A stretch of DNA of 18,667 nucleotides from Bacteroidales bacterium UBA3742 (lineage in GTDB: Bacteria > Bacteroidota > Bacteroidia > Bacteroidales > Paludibacteraceae), in NCBI GenBank assembly GCA_002371785.1, contig DFGU01000108.1, positions 1 through 18,667 on the forward strand, in the 5' to 3' direction. This document shows, piece by piece, positions 1 through 7,951 of this stretch. The position numbers were made by a program, and so were the translations under genes. Every line of letters begins with the position of its first letter. Position 1 is the stretch's first letter. The notes beneath the pieces are model-generated. The model was not told the origin of the DNA, made no database searches, and worked only from the letters and a program-made list of their open reading frames with translations.

Positions 1-2
1 CA

Positions 3-905
3 GCTATTATTTGTACATATAATCGGGCGAAATATATTGGCAATTTGCTGGAGAGTATTGCTGCGAATGATTTGCCCAAAAGCGAGTACGAGATCGTGCT
101 CGTGGATAATAATTGCACGGACAACACGAAAGAAGTGTGCGATGCTTTTGTTAAGACGCATAAGGATGTGCAGTTCCGCTATGTGGTAGAACCGGAGCAG
201 GGACTCTCGGCGGCGCGCAACAAGGGTATCAAAGAGGCAAAAGGTGAGCTGATTGTTTATGTAGATGACGATGCGCTGGTGGATACCTGGTACCTGCGTA
301 CGATAGTAGAATATATGGATGCGCATCCGGAGATAAGTGCGGTAGGAGGACCGATAATTCCGCTTTATGAGGATACCGAAGAACCGAAGTGGATGACGCG
401 CTATACGAAGGAGTTGCTGTGCGGCTATTTGTATTTCGGCGAAGAAGAGCGTGCGTTCCCCGGAGATCGTTATCCAGGAGGAGGTAATGCGGCCTATCGC
501 GCAAACGTCTTTGAGCAGGTGGGGCTGTTTAACACCGCATTAGGACGCAAAGGGAACGGGCTCATGGGCTCTGAGGAGAAAGATATCTTCGATAAGATGC
601 GGGCGCAAGGCATGCGATTCATGTATCTGCCGAAGATGATCCTGCATCATATTATCCCGCGGAAGAAATTAGAGCGCGATTATTTTGACCGACTGACACT
701 TCAGATCGGTCAGAGCGAGCGGCAACGAACCCTCGCTATCGGGAAAGGAAAATACATTAACCGTCTTTTCAAAGAAGCGATTAAGTGGGGCGGTACGCTG
801 GTTTTGCTATGCGGCTATACAATAAGTTTCCACCCCGGGAAGGGATGGAAACTCGTTCTGTTCCGTCGGAATGTGACGAAAGGATTACTCGGCCTTCTTC
901 GGTAG
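3..905 (+). CDS. Family 2 glycosyltransferase (5' end outside the window)
   Basis: The reading frame is open from base 3, before any start codon, and begins with AIICTYNRAKYIGNLL, the typical first strand of a GT-A fold (VSxIICTYNR), so only a few N-terminal residues are missing. An internal TTG at 45 is not the true start. The nucleotide-sugar/metal motif appears as YVDDDALVD. Further on are GGGNAAYR and GSEEKD, which match the acceptor-side ED motif of GT2 enzymes. A single hydrophobic stretch near the C-terminus (GGTLVLLCGYTISF) may anchor it to the membrane. It probably transfers a sugar during surface polysaccharide or glycolipid synthesis; donor and acceptor cannot be read. Its last 21 bases overlap the convergent yfhO gene. 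The family call is secure; the substrate is unknown. Confidence 0.9.
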   Translation, partial: AIICTYNRAKYIGNLLESIAANDLPKSEYEIVLVDNNCTDNTKEVCDAFVKTHKDVQFRYVVEPEQGLSAARNKGIKEAKGELIVYVDDDALVDTWYLRTIVEYMDAHPEISAVGGPIIPLYEDTEEPKWMTRYTKELLCGYLYFGEEERAFPGDRYPGGGNAAYRANVFEQVGLFNTALGRKGNGLMGSEEKDIFDKMRAQGMRFMYLPKMILHHIIPRKKLERDYFDRLTLQIGQSERQRTLAIGKGKYINRLFKEAIKWGGTLVLLCGYTISFHPGKGWKLVLFRRNVTKGLLGLLR

Positions 906-3422
906 GTATTTGCTCCACAGCGGCCAGCTGATACATGCGATACTCAGCAGGAGGCAGAGAATAACAAACGCCATAGACCATTTGTCTAATGCCAAAGCCG
1001 TCGGCACAAACTCCATCTTGGCGGTATGTTGTCCGGCAGGAATAACGGCGGCACGCAGGATATAGTTGGCACGGCCAATTGGTTTTTCCACATCATCGAT
1101 ATAGAGGTGCCATCCTTCGGGATAGTAAATCTCAGAGAATACAGCTACGCGATCGTGGCTGCAGCGGGTGTGGTATACCAGATGGTTGGGTTCGTAGGTG
1201 GTAAGTTCGATAGCATCAGCGGAGTCCGGCTGTGCTTGGCAAGTCAGGATTTCACGGAAACGCTCGTCGGCTACGGCCGTAGTATGCAGATCGATGGTGT
1301 TGAGCGCTGCGGACTCATCATCCGCCGTGGGCACAAACTGAACCTGGTTGACAAACCACGCATTGCCTATAGCATAGGGGTTGCGAATAGGTGCTTGTGA
1401 GCCATCCTGCATCGATACGACGGCATAGCGCATATTAAGCATATTCAGCACAGAGAAGTCAGCACCCCGCTTTTCGTCCGGGAGGATGAAGCCGTTGGTA
1501 CGGAAGATGGTTTGATAGAACGGATTCATCTCGGGCACGAGATGTGCCTCGATGAGATCCTGGTAGCGGCGCAGCTTCACGGCGGAGTAGCCACCGATAG
1601 ACTTCAGACGGTAGCTGGTACGTGCATCGTTGAACGTGCTGGTGGTGAGGTTGAGTACGCGGTAGTCGAGCGTCGTATCCTGGAGGATCTCTTCTTCGTA
1701 GGGTTGCATGGCAAAATGGTTGTCGTTTTCGCGTTTGCTGACGAAGTTGTCCTCGCCAAAGAAACGACGATTGACAGGCACCATATCGGCTAAGATCATA
1801 ATAGCCATGCCTACATACAGGACGGCGCTCAACTTATGCTCCTTACGATCCTTGTTGTACCAAGCATACCAATAGGTAAGTACGAATCCAAGGAGAACGA
1901 ACATGAAGGAACGCCATGCGTCTGCCTTGACCATTTCTACGCGTTCATTCATTATTGCGCGCGTGAGCCAATCGGGCATCCGGTCGGTCCACTGTGCGTC
2001 GTAGGAACTGCTCATATCGAATCCGCCGGCAAAGAGGGCGGCATAGAGACAGAGTGCTGCGGTGACACCACCGGCGATGAGCATACTTACGCGCAGACGA
2101 GGCCATGCGACCTTACCTTCGACGATGCGTTGCAAGCCCATGAAGCCGAGTAATGGCATGGTGATCTCGGCGACGATGAGGATAGACTCTACGGCGCGGA
2201 ACTTGTTGTACATTGGGAAGTAGTTGAAGAACCATTCCGTCAACCACATCATGTTCTTACCCCATGCGAGGAAGATGGACATGAGTGTCGCGAAGAGCAA
2301 TGCCCATTTGTACGGACCGGGCACAATAAGCAGACCGAGCAGGAAGAGGAAGCAGATGATAGCTCCGACATATACAGGACCGCTGGTGAAGGCTTTCTCG
2401 CCGTGGTAGGTAGGCACTTGACGGCAGAACTGCTCGGCGTCGCGTTTGGGTACGCCCTGTTTGCGCATCGTGCGGCATAGTTGGGAGTCCTTGCCTACAT
2501 TATAACCGCTGGCACCGCCTTCCCAGTTGGGAATAAGTAGGGTCATGGTCTCGGCACGACCGTAGCTCCAGTCGGTAGCATACGTGAGGTCGAGACCAAC
2601 CTTGGAAGTGGAGGTGGTGTCGTTTTGTGTGAGTTCGCTATGACCGCCCCGCATGGTCTCCCGGAGATAGGATTGGTTCATGTCCATCCAGCTCCAGCGA
2701 GTGCCTATGATGAGGCCAAGGCACAGCAATAAGACACCTACTGATATTCCCAGTTCTTTCCATTGCTTGTCGCGGATGTGCAGGTACAATTCTGCACAGG
2801 CCATGACGCCGATGAGCATGGCAATGTAGTAGGTCATCTGCGGATGGGCGGTGATACCAATAAAACCATAGATCAGGACTAATGGAATACCCAGCCAGTA
2901 CTTGCGTCGCATGATGGCATAGAATCCTCCGATGACGGGGCCCAACATGCCTAACGCGGTGGCCTTGGTCATGTGGCCTGCAGGGATGATCAGGAAGAAA
3001 TAGCTGCTCATACCCAGAGCCAAGCCACCAACGAGACTCAGCCAGGGGTTGACACCGAAGCATATGAGCATCAGGAAGAAGCCGAAGAAATAGGCGAAGA
3101 TAAGACCGATAGACTCGTATGTACCGCTGAGTCCCAGATGGGATGCTTTGAGGAAATCGGCGCGAATCTCTCCAGAAGGAAGACTTCCCGTGATTTGATA
3201 CGTAGGCATACCTCCAAACATAGAGTTTGTCCACCAAGTGATTTCTCCGGTTTTTTGGTGGTACTCGATAGCTTCGTTGGCAGCGCCTTTCCAGTTATCG
3301 ACATCACCGGCAAAAAGCACTTTGCCGTGAAGGAGGGGGCTGCAGTATAACACGGCAAAGCCGATAAATACGACCAAAGCTACCAGATAAGGAGCCAGTT
3401 TCTTCCAATCAATAGATTTCAT
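885..3422 (-). CDS. YfhO family multi-pass membrane protein (predicted GT-C glycosyltransferase)
   Basis: An 845-residue protein with about a dozen hydrophobic segments, opened by a membrane helix at residues 11-30. A conserved loop follows with GDVDNW (39-44) and WTNSMFGGMPTYQ (64-76), the hallmark of the YfhO family, where the acidic residues resemble those of GT-C enzymes. A long extracytoplasmic part lies before the last helix, ending with the family pattern YYPEGWHLYIDD then NYILRAAVIPAG. B. subtilis YfhO takes part in lipoteichoic acid glycosylation; Bacteroidota lack that polymer, so the substrate here is open, perhaps a lipid-linked sugar. It starts with ATG 27 bases after merR ends and is last in the leftward block. 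Its 3' end overlaps the opposing GT2 gene by 21 bases, leaving no room for a terminator between them. Confidence 0.88.
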   Translation of the reverse strand: MKSIDWKKLAPYLVALVVFIGFAVLYCSPLLHGKVLFAGDVDNWKGAANEAIEYHQKTGEITWWTNSMFGGMPTYQITGSLPSGEIRADFLKASHLGLSGTYESIGLIFAYFFGFFLMLICFGVNPWLSLVGGLALGMSSYFFLIIPAGHMTKATALGMLGPVIGGFYAIMRRKYWLGIPLVLIYGFIGITAHPQMTYYIAMLIGVMACAELYLHIRDKQWKELGISVGVLLLCLGLIIGTRWSWMDMNQSYLRETMRGGHSELTQNDTTSTSKVGLDLTYATDWSYGRAETMTLLIPNWEGGASGYNVGKDSQLCRTMRKQGVPKRDAEQFCRQVPTYHGEKAFTSGPVYVGAIICFLFLLGLLIVPGPYKWALLFATLMSIFLAWGKNMMWLTEWFFNYFPMYNKFRAVESILIVAEITMPLLGFMGLQRIVEGKVAWPRLRVSMLIAGGVTAALCLYAALFAGGFDMSSSYDAQWTDRMPDWLTRAIMNERVEMVKADAWRSFMFVLLGFVLTYWYAWYNKDRKEHKLSAVLYVGMAIMILADMVPVNRRFFGEDNFVSKRENDNHFAMQPYEEEILQDTTLDYRVLNLTTSTFNDARTSYRLKSIGGYSAVKLRRYQDLIEAHLVPEMNPFYQTIFRTNGFILPDEKRGADFSVLNMLNMRYAVVSMQDGSQAPIRNPYAIGNAWFVNQVQFVPTADDESAALNTIDLHTTAVADERFREILTCQAQPDSADAIELTTYEPNHLVYHTRCSHDRVAVFSEIYYPEGWHLYIDDVEKPIGRANYILRAAVIPAGQHTAKMEFVPTALALDKWSMAFVILCLLLSIACISWPLWSKYLPKKAE

Positions 3423-3449
3423 ATTTGTTTTTTCGTTTTGTTCGTTGGG

Positions 3450-3773
3450 TTAAATATAGGAGCGGATATCCACCAGTTCTTGGCGGATACGCTGCAGTAT
3501 TTCGGTGGCGCGAATACGGACATCCACTTGTCGATTGTCGTTCTTCAGTTCGCGTCGGATGGCATCAATACGCGTGATTTTCAATTCGTCGCGAATATAG
3601 CGTACGCGCTTGATGAAACTGATATCCTCGGCGGTGTAGTAACGGTTGTTGTGCCCGTCTTTGCGTGGGTTGAGTTGCTCAAACTGCTCCTCCCAATAGC
3701 GTAGGGTGGAGAAGGGCAGACCCGTGATTTCCGAAGTCTCTCGGATATTGTAATATATCTTAGCGTCGCTCAT
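3450..3773 (-). CDS. Small MerR-family transcriptional regulator
   Basis: A 107-residue protein with an N-terminal MerR winged helix-turn-helix: YYNIRETSEITGLPFSTLRYWEEQF (residues 7-31) is helix-turn-helix plus wing start, and RYYTAEDI (44-51) is the second conserved block. The remainder (about 60-105) is a helix that would form the antiparallel dimer coiled coil. No cysteine or other effector-binding domain follows, so it is a minimal MerR protein without visible metal sensing. The ATG overlaps the lytic transglycosylase stop in an ATGA junction, pointing to coupled translation. Minimal MerR proteins of this type are common in Bacteroidota; its target is unknown, and no operator was identified here. 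Confidence 0.9.
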   Translation of the reverse strand: MSDAKIYYNIRETSEITGLPFSTLRYWEEQFEQLNPRKDGHNNRYYTAEDISFIKRVRYIRDELKITRIDAIRRELKNDNRQVDVRIRATEILQRIRQELVDIRSYI

Positions 3774-4669
3774 TGTTTAGTGGCGGTTTCGGGTGTGTTG
3801 GTTTCTTCTTCGGTTTCGGGCACGAATTTGCGCATCAGTTTGGCTTTGCCAGGAGGCAGGCAGATGATGTTGTCGCGTCCGGCGGGGGCTACGCCCTGCA
3901 GGTACTGCGGGTTCATCATGCGGATGGTCTCGATGGGCGTACCGGTGGCGTTGGCTACCTGTTGGAGCGTCGTACGTCGATTGGTGTGAATCGTGTCGGG
4001 CGGAGCCGGCAGGTCCTCGATGGGCGTGGATTGGATATTGTACTCGTCGGCATACTCCAGCACGTAGTTGTAGGCAATAAAGATAGGCATGTAGATGCGC
4101 GTCTGTTTGGGCAAGTAGGGATAGATAGCCCAGAACGACTTCTTGCCTCCGGCCGACTTGATGGCGCCACGTATGGTGCCCGATCCGCAGTTGTAGGCAG
4201 CGATTACGATGGCCCAATCTCCGTACATGCCATAGAGGCGCTTGAGCAACTTGCAAGCCGCTTCGGTAGCGCGGTAGGTATCGAGTCGGTCATCCACGTA
4301 GGCCGTACGTTGCAGGCCGAATGCCTTGCCGGACGCAGGCATAAACTGCCATAGACCGGCAGCACCACGCGGAGAGACAACAAGCGGGTTGAGCTTCGAC
4401 TCTACCAGCGTGAGGTACTTCAGTTCGGTAGGCAGGCCGTTTTCGCGGAATACCTGCTCGATGATGGGGAAGTAGTATTCTGACAGGCCGCGCACACAGC
4501 TGATCATACCGGGTGCTTTCAGGTAACGCGTGATGTAGGTCTGCACCTCCTGGTTATACTGCATCGGAACGGTCCGTTGCATTTGTTTGATACGCTGCTT
4601 AACCACTTCGTCAGCCGTGGCCGTCATACATAGGGTCAGCGCGAGCAAGAAGAATACAAGTCGTTTCAT
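3770..4669 (-). CDS. Membrane-bound-type lytic transglycosylase (SLT/GH23 domain, MltD-like) with LysM-like tail
   Basis: A 299-residue exported protein. Residues 1-19 form a signal peptide (MKRLVFFLLALTLCMTATA). The SLT domain spans about 60-215, with catalytic Glu90 in LTLVESKLNP, then RGAAGLWQFMPASGKAFGL and the AAYNCGSGTIRGAI block, the classical motifs of GH23 lytic transglycosylases. Such enzymes cleave the MurNAc-GlcNAc bond of peptidoglycan with formation of 1,6-anhydroMurNAc. Residues about 232-278 (TLQQVANATGTPIETIRMMNP...) look like one LysM peptidoglycan-binding repeat, fewer than in MltD of enterobacteria. The Glu/Thr-rich tail is probably disordered. It overlaps DUF5683 (upstream) and merR (downstream) by 4 bases each. 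A partnership with DUF5683 in the envelope is plausible but not shown. Confidence 0.92.
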   Translation of the reverse strand: MKRLVFFLLALTLCMTATADEVVKQRIKQMQRTVPMQYNQEVQTYITRYLKAPGMISCVRGLSEYYFPIIEQVFRENGLPTELKYLTLVESKLNPLVVSPRGAAGLWQFMPASGKAFGLQRTAYVDDRLDTYRATEAACKLLKRLYGMYGDWAIVIAAYNCGSGTIRGAIKSAGGKKSFWAIYPYLPKQTRIYMPIFIAYNYVLEYADEYNIQSTPIEDLPAPPDTIHTNRRTTLQQVANATGTPIETIRMMNPQYLQGVAPAGRDNIICLPPGKAKLMRKFVPETEEETNTPETATKQ

Positions 4670-5343
4670 TTCAGCGTAATTGCAAGTTTCATTTCTGCCG
4701 TACGTTGGGTGTACGGGTCAAAGTATATATCCGGCCGGATGTCGAGCGATAGTTCTTCGGAGATGTCAAAGTCGAACAACTGCGCATCCACATAGGCGTC
4801 GATGAGCGAGAGGGCATAGACGGCCACGGTAGCCACAATGCTGAGGTCGCGATACCGACGATAGACGTTCTGGCGGTTGCGGAGCGTATTGATATAGGTG
4901 CTCACGCCACCCATACGGTCTATGTCGTAGCCCTCGGGCAGCAAGGCGATATACGACTTGCTGGGATCGGAGGACACGGTGCCGGCCTCGTTGTCGTAAT
5001 AGAGATCGCGATAGCCGGTCTTGTAACCAACGTAGCGCTCGTTGGTCCACTTGATGGCGTAGCCGCAGCCCATGAAGGCGCCATATACGATAGGTAGTTT
5101 CCAATAAGAACGGTTGTAGATCTGACCCGCACCCGGACAAATAGCACCCAGCCACACAGCACGCATGGCTTCGGGTTTGCGGTTGAGGTCGATCATGTAG
5201 CGATACTCGGGTTCTCCGGCAGCGACAGCCGTGGTGTCCGGCTGGTAGTAGATGGTGTCGGAGGCGGGTATGCTATCCGTCGGCGCTGCGGCATGCAGCC
5301 ACAGTGGCAGTACCAGAAATAATATAGCGATCAGTCGTCTCAA
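4666..5343 (-). CDS. DUF5683 domain protein, exported and membrane-associated
   Basis: A 225-residue protein. Residues 1-19 (MRRLIAILFLVLPLWLHAA) are a signal peptide. A low-complexity Asp/Thr linker precedes the DUF5683 core, recognisable by AVWLGAICPGAGQIYNRSYWKLPIVYG (about 62-88), then a second hydrophobic segment (LSIVATVAVYALSLIDAYVDA, about 167-187) and a short beta-rich tail. The function of DUF5683 is not known; the position next to a lytic transglycosylase and ParB is recurrent in Bacteroidales. The start is TTG, overlapping the parB stop as TTGA: no ATG or GTG lies upstream in frame, and the next Met (in YRYMIDLN) would remove the signal peptide. Re-initiation by ribosomes finishing parB is the likely mode of translation. 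Confidence 0.85.
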   Translation of the reverse strand: MRRLIAILFLVLPLWLHAAAPTDSIPASDTIYYQPDTTAVAAGEPEYRYMIDLNRKPEAMRAVWLGAICPGAGQIYNRSYWKLPIVYGAFMGCGYAIKWTNERYVGYKTGYRDLYYDNEAGTVSSDPSKSYIALLPEGYDIDRMGGVSTYINTLRNRQNVYRRYRDLSIVATVAVYALSLIDAYVDAQLFDFDISEELSLDIRPDIYFDPYTQRTAEMKLAITLK

Positions 5344-6179
5344 TGCAGGTTGGCGATGATGGCTTCCAAGTCTTGTTGGTCGCGGAAGGGGATGACTATC
5401 TTGCCGTCCTTGACTTGCACGCGACGATCCAATAGTTCGCTCAGTTGCTTCTGCTGGGCGGGATATGGGTTGGCGTTGGCTCTGGCTTTGGCTTTGGCTG
5501 TGGCCTTGGGCTGCTCAGCCTCCTGCACCAGTTGCTCTACTTTGCGGACCGACATACCCTCGCGCAGGATGCGCTGGTAGAGGCCCAGTTGCTCCTCGGC
5601 CGATTTCGAACCCAGGATAGCACGTGCATGACCCATCTCGATGCGCTTCTCCTTGATACCCATCTGTATCTCGGCGGGCAACTTGAGCAGACGCAGGTAG
5701 TTGGCTACCGTCGCACGCTTCTTGCCTACCCGCTCGGCCATGCGCTCTTGGGTGAGTGCATAGTCGTCCATGAGGCGCTGATAGGCGAGGGCGATCTCGA
5801 TAGCATCCAGGTCTTCACGCTGTATATTCTCGATGAGTGCCCACTCCATGACCTGCTCGTCCTTAGCCGTACGGATGTAGGCCGGGATGGCATTCAGTCC
5901 GGCCAGTTTGGCGGCACGGAAACGGCGCTCACCGGCGATGATCATATAGGTGTCGTCGTCGTTCTTGCGCAGCGTGATAGGCGAAATGACGCCATGTTCG
6001 CGGATCGAGTCGGCCAGTTCCTGCAGCGCCTCTTCGTTGAAGTTGCGACGTGGCTGGTCGGGATTGGCGATGATTTTGGAGAGCTCTACTTCGGAGATAG
6101 AACTGCCTCCGCGAGTCTCGATATGCGTGGTGTCGATGAGTGCATCGAGTCCACGTCCAAGTCCAGTCATTTTCTTCAT
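5340..6179 (-). CDS. parB: Chromosome partitioning protein ParB
   Basis: A 279-residue ParB/Spo0J protein that binds centromere-like parS sites and slides as a CTP-dependent clamp. The N-terminal tail GLGRGLDALI (6-15) is the usual ParA-stimulating peptide. The CTP-binding domain carries IIAGERRFRAA (80-90) and ENIQRED (117-123). The helix-turn-helix that reads parS is about 142-163 (LTQERMAERVGKKRATVANYLR). A linker rich in Ala/Lys/Asn (225-238), encoded by an imperfect hexanucleotide repeat around 5470-5500, leads to the C-terminal dimerisation domain (about 245-279). It starts 3 bases after parA and overlaps the DUF5683 gene by 4 bases. Length and motifs match a chromosomal ParB. No convincing parS site was found in the window. 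Confidence 0.96.
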   Translation of the reverse strand: MKKMTGLGRGLDALIDTTHIETRGGSSISEVELSKIIANPDQPRRNFNEEALQELADSIREHGVISPITLRKNDDDTYMIIAGERRFRAAKLAGLNAIPAYIRTAKDEQVMEWALIENIQREDLDAIEIALAYQRLMDDYALTQERMAERVGKKRATVANYLRLLKLPAEIQMGIKEKRIEMGHARAILGSKSAEEQLGLYQRILREGMSVRKVEQLVQEAEQPKATAKAKARANANPYPAQQKQLSELLDRRVQVKDGKIVIPFRDQQDLEAIIANLH

Positions 6180-6182
6180 ATG

Positions 6183-6944
6183 CTATTGTCTCTTAATCAG
6201 TTCTTTGGCCAGGGCTACATAGTTCTTGGCTCCCTTGCTGGATGCGTCGTACTCGATGATAGACAATCCGTGCGACGGCGCTTCGGAGAGGCGTACGTTA
6301 CGCGAGATGACGGTATTGAATACCAGGTCGCCAAAGTGGCGCTTCACCTCCTCGTACACCTGGTTGGACAGACGCAGACGGTTGTCGTACATGGTGAGCA
6401 GGAAGCCCTCGATCTGGAGCGCAGGGTTGAGTTGCGACTTGATGATCTTGATCGTATTGAGCAGCTTGGCAATACCCTCGAGGGCAAAGAACTCGCACTG
6501 TACGGGGATGATGACGCTATCGCTGGCCGTGAGGGCATTGACCGTCAGCAGCCCCAATGACGGACTGCAGTCGATCAGGATATAGTCGTACTCGCTGCGC
6601 AGCTGGGAGAGAATAGACTTCAGGATCATCTCACGGTGCTCGATATTGAGCATCTCGATCTCAGCGCCTACCAAGTCGATATGACTCGGGATGATGTCGA
6701 GTCGCTTGACCGAGGTATGGAGTACGGCTGAGTGGGGATCGATACGATTGATGAGGCACTCGTAGATAGTGCTGCTCAACTGCTCGATGTCCACGCCCAG
6801 ACCGGACGAAGCATTGGCCTGAGGATCGGCGTCAATCAGCAGAACTCGTTTGCCCTGCTGCGCCAGCGAAGCGGCCAGGTTGATAGATGTTGTGGTCTTA
6901 CCCACACCACCTTTCTGATTTGCTAATGAAATGATTTTACTCAT
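6183..6944 (-). CDS. parA: Chromosome partitioning ATPase ParA (Soj family)
   Basis: A 253-residue P-loop ATPase of the MinD/ParA class. The deviant Walker A motif KGGVGKTT occupies residues 11-18, with the signature lysine at 11. Walker A' is LLIDADPQAN (35-44), and Walker B is YILIDCSPSLG (121-131). There is no N-terminal DNA-binding extension, so it is the short chromosomal (Soj-like) type, which binds DNA non-specifically as an ATP dimer and is triggered by ParB. It starts with ATG inside the last codons of the upstream glycosyltransferase, giving an 8-base overlap (ATGAGTAA), and is followed after 3 bases by parB. The gene order parA-parB-DUF5683-transglycosylase supports a conserved chromosomal locus rather than a plasmid. 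Confidence 0.96.
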   Translation of the reverse strand: MSKIISLANQKGGVGKTTTSINLAASLAQQGKRVLLIDADPQANASSGLGVDIEQLSSTIYECLINRIDPHSAVLHTSVKRLDIIPSHIDLVGAEIEMLNIEHREMILKSILSQLRSEYDYILIDCSPSLGLLTVNALTASDSVIIPVQCEFFALEGIAKLLNTIKIIKSQLNPALQIEGFLLTMYDNRLRLSNQVYEEVKRHFGDLVFNTVISRNVRLSEAPSHGLSIIEYDASSKGAKNYVALAKELIKRQ

Positions 6945-7938
6945 AAATATGCTGTATAATTTGTTTTGCTGTTATTTGTTTGCAGGCATAGTTGAAGAAC
7001 CGGCAATGATTGGTGCCATGCATGGTGCATGGTCGGCAGGCCAGTTCGTTATGCTGCAAGATATCTTCTTCGTGTTGTTTCCAGCCCATGAAACCCAGTT
7101 TGGGATGCGTACCGCACCAGATGCTGATAGCCCGCAGGCCTACCAGCGAGCTGAGGTGCTGATTGGCGGAATCCATGCATATCATGTAGTCCAGCCGGCG
7201 CATGAGTTCCAGTTCCTCGCCCAGCGTGAGTCGTCCTGCTACGCTCTCCACCTGCTTATGTAGTCCGGCCCACTGGTTGAGCATCTCGCACTCCACAGCG
7301 CCTGCGCCGAACAGGAAGACACGCGTGCCGGGACGTTCGGCAAGCCGCATGATGAGTTGCTTGGTCACGCGATACGGCAGCATGTTGGATTGCGACTTGG
7401 CAAAGGGGGCTACGCCCACCCAGCTGCCTTTGCGCTCTCCGAACAATTCGCTGACACGGGCTGCTGCTGTGGTGTTGACCGGCAGCGAAGAAAACTCGGT
7501 GTCGGTCTCCAGACCTGCCCGACGGAAGGCTTCGCGGTAGCGATCAAACTCCGTGGGCAGCGCATCACTATACTTAGCTCCCTTGAGCGTGAGCCAACGT
7601 TTGCGCCAACGGCCATAGTGCACAGCGTGTACACGGCAACCGTGAAGGCGCAGATATCCGCGTAGCAGGCGTGTGCTGAGGCGATCCTGCAAGTCGATGA
7701 CCTCGTCGGCATGCAAGAGGCGCAGATGGCGCATGAGTCGATGAAGGTCGCCCTGCTGTTTGATACGAGCCTCGACGTATTCCACGTTGGGCATGCCGTA
7801 GAACATGTCCTGAAGCGGCTTCTTAGCTACGACGAGGAAACGATCGTCCGGATAGCGTCGCGAGAGCGATGCGATCACCGGAACGGTCATGGCTACGTTG
7901 CCAAGCGTCTCAAGTCGTATGATAAGATAGGTCTTCAC
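6937..7938 (-). CDS. Family 9 glycosyltransferase (ADP-heptose:LPS heptosyltransferase-like)
   Basis: A 333-residue GT-B enzyme. The N-terminal strand and loop IIRLETLGNVAMTVPV (6-21) correspond to the heptosyltransferase motif IxRxSxxGDVxxxxP, and the C-terminal domain has the donor-site block MDSANQHLSSLVGLRAISIWCGTHPK. The C-terminal Cys-rich segment (CRPC...C...C) is usual in Bacteroidota members. Family enzymes add heptose or another sugar to the inner core of lipopolysaccharide at the cytoplasmic face. Residue 14 is Asn where the family normally has Asp (codon AAC), the position of the proposed catalytic base in WaaC. The start is GTG, preceded by AAGGA about ten bases upstream, which overlaps the stop of the DUF4861 gene. 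It overlaps parA by 8 bases. Confidence 0.88.
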   Translation of the reverse strand: MKTYLIIRLETLGNVAMTVPVIASLSRRYPDDRFLVVAKKPLQDMFYGMPNVEYVEARIKQQGDLHRLMRHLRLLHADEVIDLQDRLSTRLLRGYLRLHGCRVHAVHYGRWRKRWLTLKGAKYSDALPTEFDRYREAFRRAGLETDTEFSSLPVNTTAAARVSELFGERKGSWVGVAPFAKSQSNMLPYRVTKQLIMRLAERPGTRVFLFGAGAVECEMLNQWAGLHKQVESVAGRLTLGEELELMRRLDYMICMDSANQHLSSLVGLRAISIWCGTHPKLGFMGWKQHEEDILQHNELACRPCTMHGTNHCRFFNYACKQITAKQIIQHIYE

Positions 7939-7951
7939 GTGCCAAATATCC

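Noticed and set aside
3423..3450. TATATTTA upstream of yfhO as a -7 box
   Set aside because: The last base does not match TAnnTTTG and no TTTG lies about 20 bases upstream; it overlaps the end of merR.
5445..6560. 371-codon open frame on the plus strand antisense to parB and parA
   Set aside because: It spans two well-supported genes on the other strand, and its translation shows no family signature.
7931..7946. CACGTG core at the start of the family 9 glycosyltransferase, resembling the centre of a parS site just upstream of parAB
   Set aside because: The flanks match the 16-base parS consensus (TGTTnCACGTGnAACA) poorly on both sides; the core also is simply the GTG start codon context.
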